A DNA stretch of 42,493 nt, taken from Bacteroidales bacterium UBA2030. GTDB taxonomy: Bacteria > Bacteroidota > Bacteroidia > Bacteroidales > TTA-H9. Below the pieces are notes generated by a model. The model did not search any database and was not told where the DNA came from. It saw only the letters and a list, made by a program, of their open reading frames with translations. The stretch is from contig DDBO01000121.1 of NCBI GenBank assembly GCA_002332755.1, forward strand, positions 1 to 42,493. Reading direction: 5' to 3'. This document shows, one piece after another, positions 9,492 through 17,873 of the stretch; position 1 is the first letter of the stretch, and every line of letters starts with the position of its first letter. Made by a program: the position numbers and the translations under genes.

Positions 9492-10541
9492 TTAGCTTCG
9501 CATATGATTCCAGCCCTGGGCTTGCAGGGGTATCTGTTTTCTATCGTTGGTAATCAGATATTTACCCTCTGAGGCTTCGGTAATATGCCCGATGACGCTG
9601 ATTCCTGGCAGTCCCTTGATTTTCTCATATTCCGAAAGAGGAACCGTAAACAGAAGCTCGTAATCTTCGCCTCCGTTGAGAGCCGCAATAGAGGGTATGA
9701 TTTTAAATTCCTCACACAGCAGAAGGGTAGCAGGGTCGATGGGGATTTTTTCTTCGTAAACGGCACAGCCCGTGCCCGATTGCTTGCAGATATGGAGCAA
9801 TTCGCTGGCCAGGCCGTCGGAAATGTCGATCATACTGGTGGGCACAATGCCGGCATCGTTGAGCAGGCGAATGACATCGCGCCTGGCCTCAGGTTTCAAT
9901 TGACGTTCAAGCACATAGTCATTGCCCTCTAACTCGGGCTGCACGGCTGGATTGGCCAGAAAGGCTTTTTTCTCGCGCTCGAGCACCAATAATCCCATGT
10001 AGGCAGCCCCCAGATCGCCCGAAACGCAGATCAGGTCGTTGGGACGGGCTCCGCTGCGGTAAACCACTTTATCTCGTTCTACTTCACCAATAACTGTTAT
10101 GCTGATAAAAAAACCACCCCGGCTTGATGTCGTGTCACCTCCCACCAAGTCTACCCCATATTTATTACAGGCCATTTTCAGTCCATCATAAAACTCCTCC
10201 AGGGCTTCGACCGAAAACCGGTTAGATACCGAAATACCTACCACCATTTGCCGTGGTTGTCCGTTCATAGCATAGATATCCGAAAAATTGACCACAGCAG
10301 CCTTGTATCCCAGATGCCTTAAAGGAGTATAGGATAGGTCGAAATGAACCCCTTCGTTTAAAAGGTCTTTGGTAATCAGTATAAGCTTACCCCCATAATC
10401 GAGCACTGCAGCATCGTCGCCAATGCCTTTAATCGTGCTGCTGAGTGAGGGTTGTATGTCGGTTGTAAGCCGGTCGATCAATCCGAATTCGCCCAGTTCG
10501 CTGAGTTCCGTGCGGCTTGGGCGAGAGTCTAATATGCTCAT
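9492..10541 (-). CDS. thiL: Thiamine-monophosphate kinase (ThiL)
   Basis: A 349-residue AIR-synthase-fold kinase that phosphorylates thiamine monophosphate with ATP to give the cofactor thiamine diphosphate. Motifs seen: GIGDDAAVL near residue 40 (Mg/ATP-binding aspartates), VGGDTTSSRGG near 134, DISDGLASEL near 240, and GGEDYELLF near 288. No other thiamine-synthesis gene is in the window. It is followed by uvrC at an 11-base gap. The gene carries its own -7 box, so the cysteate synthase-like gene upstream need not be in the same transcript. No TPP riboswitch is evident in the 118-base upstream gap. Confidence 0.96.
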   Translation of the reverse strand: MSILDSRPSRTELSELGEFGLIDRLTTDIQPSLSSTIKGIGDDAAVLDYGGKLILITKDLLNEGVHFDLSYTPLRHLGYKAAVVNFSDIYAMNGQPRQMVVGISVSNRFSVEALEEFYDGLKMACNKYGVDLVGGDTTSSRGGFFISITVIGEVERDKVVYRSGARPNDLICVSGDLGAAYMGLLVLEREKKAFLANPAVQPELEGNDYVLERQLKPEARRDVIRLLNDAGIVPTSMIDISDGLASELLHICKQSGTGCAVYEEKIPIDPATLLLCEEFKIIPSIAALNGGEDYELLFTVPLSEYEKIKGLPGISVIGHITEASEGKYLITNDRKQIPLQAQGWNHMRS

Positions 10542-10555
10542 TTTTATTTTTTCTG

Positions 10556-10563
10556 CAAAATTA
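10556..10563 (-). promoter_or_regulatory. -7 promoter box of thiL
   Basis: The minus strand reads TAATTTTG (followed by CAG), matching TAnnTTTG, 14 bases upstream of the thiL ATG at 10541. The implied leader is very short. No convincing -33 element. Confidence 0.45.
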
Positions 10564-10631
10564 CATGTTACCTTATAAACCTACCCTTTCAGCAGTATAT
10601 TGCCTGCCGAAAAGAAAAGGATCAGATCTAA

Positions 10632-10651
10632 TACGGACGGGTACGGACGGG
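10632..10651. repeat. Tandem 2 x 10 bp repeat (TACGGACGGG)
   Basis: Two exact adjacent copies of TACGGACGGG lie in the gap after the cysteate synthase-like stop codon. The next bases (10652-10660, GAATCGAAC; minus strand GTTCGATTC) look like a tRNA T-loop. No matching T-stem or full cloverleaf is present, so this may be a remnant or chance. Confidence 0.7.
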
Positions 10652-10659
10652 GAATCGAA

Positions 10660-11982
10660 CTACGAAACCCGAAGGTCTTCCCTGATATCCTTAAAAAGCA
10701 CCTGCATCACTTCATTCAACTCTTCCTTACCTGCTCCGGGTTTGAAGACATGATCAGGCGTAAGGTAATGAAGAGTATGAGACTCTTTGAAGAGTTTTTC
10801 GCCTCCTCCGGTAATATTGAGCATGATATCAGCCTCAGGATCGATGCGGTTGTCGCCTATGGCCTGAATGAGAGAGGCCAGAGCCACTGCAGCAGCCGGG
10901 TGAATATCTATACCTTCGGTTTCGGCAAAAAGTTCGGCTGCAGCAATGGCCGAAGTGTTATTCACTTTCAAAATATCGCCTCCGGTATCCTGCAGGGCAT
11001 CGAAAAGACCGCCGGTAATACTATAGGGAGGTTTGCGGTTGGAGAGCACCTTCGAAAAAATCTGTTCTACCTGCTGACGGGCCAGATTTTCATCGAGCGG
11101 AAGCAGTTCGCGCGAACCAGCCTTCCAGGCATCATACATGGGCGTGAAAGGCTCGTTTTGCGAAACCATAAGTTTCATCTTATGATTGCCAAACCTCCCA
11201 TCGGCCAGCAGACGCAAATTGGCTTCCCAGGCGGCTATGGCCCCGGTACCGCTACCTACAGCCTGAAAATAATAGTCAGGGATACGGCCAATGGCCATTA
11301 CGGCCGATAGCACAGTAGTCCCCATCCCGTCGCGCCGAGCAATGTTTTTTGCACCGCCTTCGGCCAAAAACCCCGGAAGGTTAGCTACGAGATTCGATAA
11401 GGCAATGGCATCGAAGTAATCGCTGCCGCTGGCTGTGCAAACCAGATGCACCGAAGGCGAAAAAGGCCGGTCGGACCATAAGGCATCAATGTTGTCTTCG
11501 GGCACACACAACAAAAGCGGAATATCGTTGTCTGAGCATACCCTGGCAAATGCCCGGGCTGTATTTCCGGCCGAAGCAACAACCACAATTTTCCCCGGAT
11601 GACTCCCCAGGCGGCTGCAAACCGAGAAGGCTTCCAATTCCTTAAACGAACAGGTGGACATATGAATGCCTTTATCGGGCCAGTAGCCGCTAAATGTAAT
11701 CCACAAATTCTTCAATCCCAGCACACTGGCCAGTTCCTTGCTTTTATAGGTATAGGGAGCTTCCGATAACTCTAAATATTGGTGAAAAGGCAACCAATCG
11801 GCAAAACGGAAAATGCCTGTGGAGGGAGGGTTAAGGTTGATTTGCTTACATGCGTATTCAGCTCTCAGCAGCGAAGGGGTGGTTTCACCGGGAGGATCGA
11901 GCATCCAGCCCGTGTCGTCATATATCTGACCACTTCGTACTGAAAGAAGCCGATAGGAGGTGGGCGAAAGTTTATTTTTCAT
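10660..11982 (-). CDS. Cysteate synthase-like PLP enzyme (threonine synthase superfamily)
   Basis: A 440-residue fold-type II PLP enzyme. The likely Schiff-base lysine is Lys114 in STCSFKELEAF, followed by the PLP/substrate loop ASAGNTARAFA and a glycine-rich phosphate-binding stretch GSGTGAIAAWEA. The STCSFKELEAF and WPDKG segments resemble my recollection of the cysteate synthase branch, which makes L-cysteate from O-phosphoserine and sulfite, rather than true threonine synthase. In Bacteroidota, cysteate is the head-group precursor of capnine-type sulfonolipids. The frame could start at TTG 11991, but ATG at 11982 lies 17 bases after a -7 box and is preferred. Alternative: a threonine synthase paralogue with another substrate. 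No sulfonolipid acyltransferase is in the window. Confidence 0.78.
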   Translation of the reverse strand: MKNKLSPTSYRLLSVRSGQIYDDTGWMLDPPGETTPSLLRAEYACKQINLNPPSTGIFRFADWLPFHQYLELSEAPYTYKSKELASVLGLKNLWITFSGYWPDKGIHMSTCSFKELEAFSVCSRLGSHPGKIVVVASAGNTARAFARVCSDNDIPLLLCVPEDNIDALWSDRPFSPSVHLVCTASGSDYFDAIALSNLVANLPGFLAEGGAKNIARRDGMGTTVLSAVMAIGRIPDYYFQAVGSGTGAIAAWEANLRLLADGRFGNHKMKLMVSQNEPFTPMYDAWKAGSRELLPLDENLARQQVEQIFSKVLSNRKPPYSITGGLFDALQDTGGDILKVNNTSAIAAAELFAETEGIDIHPAAAVALASLIQAIGDNRIDPEADIMLNITGGGEKLFKESHTLHYLTPDHVFKPGAGKEELNEVMQVLFKDIREDLRVS

Positions 11983-11999
11983 AAAAGCCAAATCATAGG

Positions 12000-12007
12000 C
12001 AAAAGTA
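12000..12007 (-). promoter_or_regulatory. -7 promoter box of the cysteate synthase-like gene
   Basis: The minus strand reads TACTTTTG, matching TAnnTTTG, between the terminator of the phosphate transporter (12026-12056) and the ATG at 11982. Its position favours ATG 11982 over TTG 11991 as the start. Confidence 0.5.
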
Positions 12008-12025
12008 ATAAGTTGCTTAAAAACA

Positions 12026-12056
12026 GAAAACCTGCCCGGTTAAGAAGCAGGTTTTC
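12026..12056 (-). terminator. Rho-independent terminator of the phosphate transporter gene
   Basis: A perfect 10-bp inverted repeat (GAAAACCTGC at 12026-12035, GCAGGTTTTC at 12047-12056) with an 11-nt loop. On the minus strand the stem is followed by TGTTTTTAAG, a U-rich tail. It lies 24 bases past the transporter stop and upstream of the next gene's promoter, so it separates two transcripts. Confidence 0.85.
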
Positions 12057-12080
12057 TATTAAGACTGCCTTACTGAAGCC

Positions 12081-14345
12081 TTAGGAACTCTGTTTGGGTT
12101 GAGCCGCCAGAATGAAATCGCGCTGCGATTTATAGAGATTCGTGATAAAATTGGCCAGGTTCTTCGATTCTGCAAGCAGATTAAGGAACAACACAGAATT
12201 TTTGGTTCCGGTTTCATGGTTTTTAATACGCCTTACCTGGGCCTTACGCGATTTTTCTATTTCCTCAATCAGCTTCTGCTGCAGTCCGACAATCTCATCG
12301 CGTTTAGAAAAATCTCCCGTTTCTATGGAAAGTTTAATAGATGACACCAGTTTCTCGAGATATTCATTGATTCGCTGCAGCTCGGCTTTCTGGGTAGAAA
12401 CCATGCCTTTGTGATTATTCTCTACATGCTGCTGCATGGGTTCGGCAATGTAACTTACACAGTGAGCAATTTCACGCAGAAAATCAACCACCTGAACATA
12501 GAAATGGCCCGCCTCCAGCGCATCATCCTTCAGATGGTCAACCACATTGTGCACATTGTTTTTCAGCAGCTTGGTGTGTTTATTAAACTCGCTGACTTCA
12601 GCATTCAGCTTCTTCAACTTTTTCCGGTCTTCCTTATTGAAGGCGTTGAGCAGGCGTTTATACAACGAAGCGGTAAGCTCCAGCGAATGAAGGATATCTT
12701 CGTTGCATCTTGAAACGATAGCTTCGAGAGAAATAACAGAGGTTGAGTCAGCCAGGTCTTTGGCCTGCTGATACTCCTTCTCTTGGCGTAGGAAAATCTT
12801 CTGCTGACGATAAAGGATGTAAATGGCCAGTAAAATTAAACCTATGATGGCGTAAAACTCCCCGTAAAAAATGATGACCGCAAGAATAAAACTGACGGTA
12901 AATGCTATGAAAGCCGTTACAAACCAACCGGCAATCACCGTCAGAACCCCGGCCACCCTATACACCGCACTTTCCCTTCCCCAGGCACCATCGGCAAAAG
13001 AAGTTCCCATAGCAACCATAAAAGTAACATAGGTGGTACTGAGAGGCAGTTTGTGGGAAGTGCCAAAGGCAATGAGTATGGAAGCTACCACCAGATTCAC
13101 ACTGGCCCTGATCAGGTCGAAGGAAATGCCCTTTTTACGCGCTTCTTCAATTTCATCATTCGGAGGAGGGGTAAATCGTTTGGTAAGAAAATTCTGAACG
13201 AAAGCAGGGATGATTTTTTCGATGATTTCACCCGTACGTATGAAATAACGCACAATAGCTCTTGACACGTCGTTAGGCGAAAACCTTTCTATCCCTTCAT
13301 CCTGACGGCCCAGTCCCACCTCGGTGTTGGTAACTAAACGGGCTTTGCGGGAGAAAATCAGCGTAAGGCCCATAACAATACCTGAGGCAAAGAGCATATA
13401 CCATGGCGATTTGATGGCTCCGGCCAACCCTTCCATGGTAAGCTGATGCGGCTCCAACCCCGATTTAAGGTAAATTTTAAAAGCCTCATAGCCGGCCAGC
13501 GGAGCCCCGATGAAATTAACCAGATCGTTGCCGGCAAAGGCCATAGCCAGGGCAAAAGTTCCGGTCAGGACCACAATCCTTAGAACATTCGTCCTAAAGA
13601 GCCAAATCAGCAATTGGAACAAAACCGAAAATCCTATAAAACACACAGCCAGTATCAAAGTGGAATTTGTCTCAAAATATTGAATGACCTCCTCGCTCAT
13701 GAAAGTAGTTCCCTTGGCTCCCTTTAGCACCAGAAAATAAATGATGGCTGTAAACGATAAGCCACCCCAGATTCCGCCCAGATATTTCACCTTTTCCTTG
13801 AAGTTGAAGGTGAAGATGATTCGGCTGAAATACTGTACTATGCTTCCTACCGTGAAAGCAATAACTACCGATAACAAAATACCGGAAATGATGGCCAACA
13901 CCTTGGCCGAATTAATGTAGGCAGCAATATTACCGATTTCTCCGGTTTCGCTTAGTACCTTAAAGGTAGCTATAGAAACCGATGCTCCTAACAATTCGAA
14001 AATGATCGAAACCGTGGTAGAGGTAGGCAATCCTAGGCTATTAAAGGCATCGAGCAGGATGACGTCAGTGATCATCACAGCCAGAAAAATGTACATCACC
14101 TGATTAAAGTAAAACATCCCAGGATTGAATATTCCGCTTCGGGCAATTTCCATCATACCGCTTGAGAACAGGGTACCTATAAGCAATCCCAAAAATGCCA
14201 CCCCCATAATGATGCGAAATGAAGCCACCTTGCTCCCTATGGCCGAATTAAGAAAATTTACCGCATCATTACCCACGCCCACAATCAGGTCGGTAATAGC
14301 TAGCACAAAAAGAAAACCTACAATAAGCAAATAAATTTGATCCAT
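12081..14345 (-). CDS. PiT-family inorganic phosphate transporter with C-terminal PhoU-like domain
   Basis: A 754-residue inner membrane protein. Both PiT signature sites are present: VGVGNDAVNFLNSAIGS near residue 23 and FAGNDLVNFIGAPLAGY near 267; these repeats carry phosphate with H+ or Na+ in the family. A second membrane block (about 405-515) contains KLPLSTTYVTFMVAMG. From about residue 545 the protein is an all-helical, charged tail (ADSTSVISLEAIVSRCNED; coiled-coil-like heptads) resembling PhoU/DUF47 accessory proteins. Those proteins are normally encoded by a separate gene next to pit, so transporter and regulator appear fused here, as in other Bacteroidota. The gene is a single unit with its own promoter and terminator and is divergent from tetR. 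Confidence 0.92.
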   Translation of the reverse strand: MDQIYLLIVGFLFVLAITDLIVGVGNDAVNFLNSAIGSKVASFRIIMGVAFLGLLIGTLFSSGMMEIARSGIFNPGMFYFNQVMYIFLAVMITDVILLDAFNSLGLPTSTTVSIIFELLGASVSIATFKVLSETGEIGNIAAYINSAKVLAIISGILLSVVIAFTVGSIVQYFSRIIFTFNFKEKVKYLGGIWGGLSFTAIIYFLVLKGAKGTTFMSEEVIQYFETNSTLILAVCFIGFSVLFQLLIWLFRTNVLRIVVLTGTFALAMAFAGNDLVNFIGAPLAGYEAFKIYLKSGLEPHQLTMEGLAGAIKSPWYMLFASGIVMGLTLIFSRKARLVTNTEVGLGRQDEGIERFSPNDVSRAIVRYFIRTGEIIEKIIPAFVQNFLTKRFTPPPNDEIEEARKKGISFDLIRASVNLVVASILIAFGTSHKLPLSTTYVTFMVAMGTSFADGAWGRESAVYRVAGVLTVIAGWFVTAFIAFTVSFILAVIIFYGEFYAIIGLILLAIYILYRQQKIFLRQEKEYQQAKDLADSTSVISLEAIVSRCNEDILHSLELTASLYKRLLNAFNKEDRKKLKKLNAEVSEFNKHTKLLKNNVHNVVDHLKDDALEAGHFYVQVVDFLREIAHCVSYIAEPMQQHVENNHKGMVSTQKAELQRINEYLEKLVSSIKLSIETGDFSKRDEIVGLQQKLIEEIEKSRKAQVRRIKNHETGTKNSVLFLNLLAESKNLANFITNLYKSQRDFILAAQPKQSS

Positions 14346-14429
14346 ATCTTTAAAAAATTGTAATTGTTAAATTTAAAATAAAAATCGGGTGCATTCTACA
14401 CGTTGATCGATTCCTCCCGGAAACTAAGG

Positions 14430-14437
14430 CAAAAGTA
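14430..14437 (-). promoter_or_regulatory. -7 promoter box of the phosphate transporter gene
   Basis: The minus strand reads TACTTTTG, matching TAnnTTTG. A weak -33-like TTTAG lies about 19 bases upstream. The predicted leader to the ATG at 14345 is about 80 nt, longer than for most genes here. Confidence 0.5.
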
Positions 14438-14640
14438 GAAATTGGTTTTTGCCCGGCTAAAGTCTGTATTTTAATTTATTGTTAAAACTGACAAATTTTC
14501 ATACCTAAAATACTCAAGCGATGGTTTCGGAACTTCTATCATACTTTTAAAACAAATTTATAATCAATAGATTAGACAAGATTAATAAAATTTCACAAGT
14601 AAATTTTTCTAACATCTTTCACGTTCGGTTCTGTTTTTGC

Positions 14641-14648
14641 TAATTTTG
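14641..14648 (+). promoter_or_regulatory. -7 promoter box of the tetR export operon
   Basis: TAATTTTG (followed by CAG) matches TAnnTTTG, 42 bases before the tetR ATG. The predicted transcript start near 14655 lies just before the palindrome at 14663-14680, so a bound repressor would block the start region. Confidence 0.55.
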
Positions 14649-14662
14649 CAGCCCCTGATTAA

Positions 14663-14680
14663 TGAATGAATATTCACTCA
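14663..14680. promoter_or_regulatory. Candidate TetR operator (18-bp palindrome)
   Basis: TGAATGAATATTCACTCA is an inverted repeat with 8 of 9 positions matching between half-sites, centred on AATATT. It lies between the -7 box and the tetR start codon. Size, symmetry and location fit autorepression by the TetR protein encoded next to it. Binding is inferred. Confidence 0.6.
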
Positions 14681-14690
14681 AATAAAAAAC

Positions 14691-15275
14691 ATGGCAAGAA
14701 ACACCGACCCTACCCGCCTCGAAAAAATACACCAGGCCACCATGCATATGGTGGTACAAAACGGATACGGAGGAGCCTCTATATCCTCCATTGCCCGACA
14801 GGCAGGTGTGGCCGAAGGCTACCTCTATCGCTTCTACAAAGGCAAGTCGGAACTAGTTAACGAACTATTTTACAAGGCATTGAGCGAGGTGGCCAATCAC
14901 ATGGAAGAAGTGCTACAGCGATCACAAACCCTTGAAGAGGTGCTCGACGAACTCCTCGACCAGATGCTCAGGCTGACCCGCGACACGCCTGAGAAAATCA
15001 TGTTCCTCTATAAACTCATGCACGACCACACCTTTCGCATGGAAGACACCCTGCGCGATCGTATTTTTCAGATATGTAACAGCTTTCGAAAGCTGGGTAT
15101 AGAAACCGGACAGATGGACCCGATGATATCAGAAGAAAACATCTACCTGCTTTGTGTGGGCTATCCCATTACCTTCATCAATTCGCGCATCAAAGGACTG
15201 TTTTATACACACAAGCTCGACAGCAATGAGCTATCAACCGTCAAGGCATTGATATTAAAATCTTTAAAAAAATAA
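14691..15275 (+). CDS. TetR/AcrR-family transcriptional repressor
   Basis: A 194-residue protein with the typical TetR layout. The N-terminal helix-turn-helix covers about residues 12-58, with the recognition part in ASISSIARQAGVAEGYLYRF followed by the usual YKGKSELV segment. The C-terminal all-helical half is the ligand and dimer domain, and its ligand cannot be read from sequence. It is the first gene of the operon; tolC starts 3 bases after its stop. An 18-bp palindrome precedes it. The likely job is to repress this export operon and release it when a toxic or envelope-active compound binds. Confidence 0.93.
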   Translation: MARNTDPTRLEKIHQATMHMVVQNGYGGASISSIARQAGVAEGYLYRFYKGKSELVNELFYKALSEVANHMEEVLQRSQTLEEVLDELLDQMLRLTRDTPEKIMFLYKLMHDHTFRMEDTLRDRIFQICNSFRKLGIETGQMDPMISEENIYLLCVGYPITFINSRIKGLFYTHKLDSNELSTVKALILKSLKK

Positions 15276-15278
15276 GGT

Positions 15279-16790
15279 ATGAACAATAAACTAATCTTCA
15301 TGGGTTTCTTCTTGTATACGCTGAGTCTCGCGTGTCCTATGAAGGCCCAGCGACCGCTCACCTGGAAAGAAGCCCTCGACCTCACGCTCAACAACAACCC
15401 CGCCCTTCGCCAGGCCGATTATCAGGTGCAGGAAAAGAAAGCCCTTCATCAGGCTGCCCGCAATCTTTACCTGCCTCAGGCCGATTTGAATGCCAACTAT
15501 GTTCACCTGTCAGACGACATTCATCTCGATCTGACTCCGGTACGCGACGCCATTACGCCTTTATACGGAGCTCTGGGTAAATATGGCGTATTCTCCGGAG
15601 TTCCCAACCCCGACCCTGCCACCCAGCAAATCATGCCCATTCTACCCGACAATCTTTCTACAGCCGTCGTCAGGCAGAAATTGCTCGAAGGACTGGATCA
15701 AGTGGAGAAAGGAGAGTGGGATCAGATGATTCAGAAAAAAGAATTTGCCACCCTGCAGGCCTCGGTCAACTGGACCCTTTATGCCGGCGGACGGGTAAGG
15801 ATAGCCAATCGGGTAGCCCGGCTGCAGGAAGGCGAATCCGAATGGAAGCGCCGGCAGGTGGCCGGAGAACTAATGGCAGAATTAGCACAGCGGTATTATG
15901 GAGTGAACTTGGCTCTACAGGCAGTTAAGGTACGCGAAATGGTGCTCGACGGCATGATGCGCCATCTCAACGATGCCACCCGTATGCATGAACAAGGTTT
16001 AATTTCTAAAGCTGAATTGCTGAATGCCAAGGTGTATGCCTCGCAGGCCCAACGCGAGCTCGACAAGGCACGCCGCGAACTGGAAACCGCTCGTGAAGCC
16101 CTTAGAAATACACTGGGCACTGAAAGCTCAGAAATGCCTTTACCCGTATCCCCACTCTTTTATATCGACAGCCTGCCCCCTCTTACCTATTTCCTCGAAC
16201 AGGCTCAGCGCAACAACCCCCAGCTACGTCAAGTGGAAAACTTGAGTAACCAGGCCCAGGCCGGCGAAAAAGTGAGCCTGGCAGCCTTTTTACCTGCAGT
16301 AGGCTTAAAAGGCACTTACGATATCGCAAACAAAGACCTTTCGGAACAGGCCCCCGAATGGATGGTTGCTGCTGGCCTGCAATGGACTCTTTTCGACGGC
16401 ACAGCCCGCATGCGAAAACTTCAGGCCGCCCGCATGAAAACCCATCAGGTAGAAGAAGTACAAAAGAAAGCCGAGGCCGACATTAATACTATGATTATCA
16501 AACTTTACAATGAATTGAACATGTACCTCGAGCAGATACACCAGATTGAAAACGATCTGGCCTTTACAGACGAACTGGTTCGCGTAAGAGAAAAAGCCTT
16601 CGAGGAAGAAATGGCTCCGGGAACCGATGTAACCGATGCCCGCCTCTTGCAGGCCAAAACGCGGATAGAGAGGTTGCAGGCCATGTATGGATTCGATACC
16701 AGCCTGGCCCGTCTGCTGCAATATGCCGGAATCCCGGAACAATTCACAGCCTGGCAGTCGTCAGACAAAGCCCGCACAGGCTCACTATAA
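15279..16790 (+). CDS. TolC-family outer membrane efflux protein
   Basis: A 503-residue protein with an N-terminal signal peptide (MNNKLIFMGFFLYTLSLACPMKAQ, cleavage probably after KAQ). The mature part has two internal repeats of long coiled-coil helices: LTWKEALDLTLNNNPALRQADYQVQEKKA opens the first and LTYFLEQAQRNNPQLRQVENL the second. This is the outer membrane efflux fold that forms a trimeric exit duct. An insertion of roughly 80 residues near 55-140 (VHLSDDIHLDL...) is fairly long for the family. It is co-transcribed with tetR, the adaptor and the permeases, so it is probably the outer channel of this exporter. Confidence 0.93.
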   Translation: MNNKLIFMGFFLYTLSLACPMKAQRPLTWKEALDLTLNNNPALRQADYQVQEKKALHQAARNLYLPQADLNANYVHLSDDIHLDLTPVRDAITPLYGALGKYGVFSGVPNPDPATQQIMPILPDNLSTAVVRQKLLEGLDQVEKGEWDQMIQKKEFATLQASVNWTLYAGGRVRIANRVARLQEGESEWKRRQVAGELMAELAQRYYGVNLALQAVKVREMVLDGMMRHLNDATRMHEQGLISKAELLNAKVYASQAQRELDKARRELETAREALRNTLGTESSEMPLPVSPLFYIDSLPPLTYFLEQAQRNNPQLRQVENLSNQAQAGEKVSLAAFLPAVGLKGTYDIANKDLSEQAPEWMVAAGLQWTLFDGTARMRKLQAARMKTHQVEEVQKKAEADINTMIIKLYNELNMYLEQIHQIENDLAFTDELVRVREKAFEEEMAPGTDVTDARLLQAKTRIERLQAMYGFDTSLARLLQYAGIPEQFTAWQSSDKARTGSL

Positions 16791-16841
16791 ACCATTGTTA
16801 ATCAGAAGAAAACAAAATTAACTTTCAAAAATATTCAACCC

Positions 16842-17870
16842 ATGAACACAGCTAAAGCAAACGAAATCAGGAAAAGCGGAATATGGCCCGCTGCCGTGGG
16901 GCTCTTTATCGTTGGAGCCTTTTTCCTATATTCAGTATGGATTCTTTCCCTGCCCCGCCCCTTTGAAGTGCAGGGCGAAGCTGATGCCACCCAGATAAAA
17001 GTGGCCTCCAAACTTACCGGACGTATCGACAGCATCGCCGTGCGCAAAGGCGATAAAGTACAGAAAGGGCAGTTGTTGTTTATCATACACAGTCCCGAGG
17101 TGGAAGCTAAGCTCGAGCAGGCCCGGGCCGCACTCGAGGCAGCCGAAGCCCAAAACAAAAAAGCAATAGCCGGAGCCCAACGCGAAGACATTGAAGCAGC
17201 CCGCAACAGTTACCTGAAAGCAGAAGCTGCGGCCGAACTGGCCGAAAAAACCTTCCGCCGAATTGAGAAATTATATCAGGACGGAGTAGTGCCGGCTCAG
17301 AAACGCGATGAAGCCGAAACCCAATACAAGGTAGCCCGCGAAACGGCCCAGGCAGCCAAAGCACTTTACGATAAAGCATTAAACGGCACCCGCCCCGAAG
17401 ACAAGGAATCGGCCCGGGCGCTGGTTCATAAGGCCAATGCAGCTATCAGTGAAGTAGAAGCTTACCTTACTGAAACCCGCATCTATGCTCCCATTGCAGG
17501 CGAGGTATCTAACATCATTGCAGAAAAGGGTGAAATTGTAACGGCAGGTTATCCGGTTATTACCTTGGCCGACCTCAACGATTGCTGGATTTCTTTCAAT
17601 CTACGTGAAGACCTGCTGGCCGACATCCGGCAGGGAAGCACTTTCAATGCAAGAATCCCTGCCCTGGGCAATCGCGTAATCCCCCTACAGGTTATCTATA
17701 TTAATCCCCTGGGCAACTTTGCCACCTGGAATGCCACTAAGACTTCAGGCGACTTCGACCTAAAAACTTTCGAAGTGCATGCACGCCCCACTGAAAAAAT
17801 CGAAGGTTTGCGTCCGGGCATGAGCGCTCTGGTTGATTGGAACCAGGTAAGAAAATCCAACAAGAAATAA
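16842..17870 (+). CDS. HlyD/EmrA-type membrane fusion (adaptor) protein
   Basis: A 342-residue periplasmic adaptor anchored by one N-terminal membrane helix (about residues 14-34). A lipoyl/biotinyl-like half-domain follows (VASKLTGRIDSIAVRKGDKVQKGQLL, about 50-75), then a long Ala/Glu/Lys-rich coiled-coil hairpin (about 85-205), the second lipoyl half (ETRIYAPIAGEVSNIIAEKGEIV), and a beta-barrel domain. It lies 51 bases after tolC and 3 bases before the first permease. In the family it bridges the inner-membrane permeases to TolC. Confidence 0.93.
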   Translation: MNTAKANEIRKSGIWPAAVGLFIVGAFFLYSVWILSLPRPFEVQGEADATQIKVASKLTGRIDSIAVRKGDKVQKGQLLFIIHSPEVEAKLEQARAALEAAEAQNKKAIAGAQREDIEAARNSYLKAEAAAELAEKTFRRIEKLYQDGVVPAQKRDEAETQYKVARETAQAAKALYDKALNGTRPEDKESARALVHKANAAISEVEAYLTETRIYAPIAGEVSNIIAEKGEIVTAGYPVITLADLNDCWISFNLREDLLADIRQGSTFNARIPALGNRVIPLQVIYINPLGNFATWNATKTSGDFDLKTFEVHARPTEKIEGLRPGMSALVDWNQVRKSNKK

Positions 17871-17873
17871 CCA

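Larger units (their letters stand above)
14346..14690. other. Divergent intergenic region (345 bases)
   Basis: This gene-free stretch separates the phosphate transporter from the tetR export operon. It holds a minus -7 box (14430-14437), a plus -7 box (14641-14648) and an 18-bp palindrome (14663-14680). The middle (about 14450-14630) is strongly AT-rich, and I see no ORF, RNA fold or repeat in it. Confidence 0.7.

Noticed and set aside
10620..10720. Possible tRNA gene around GTTCGATTC on the minus strand
   Set aside because: There is no pairing T-stem, anticodon arm or acceptor stem, and the 5' side is the coding end of the PLP enzyme.
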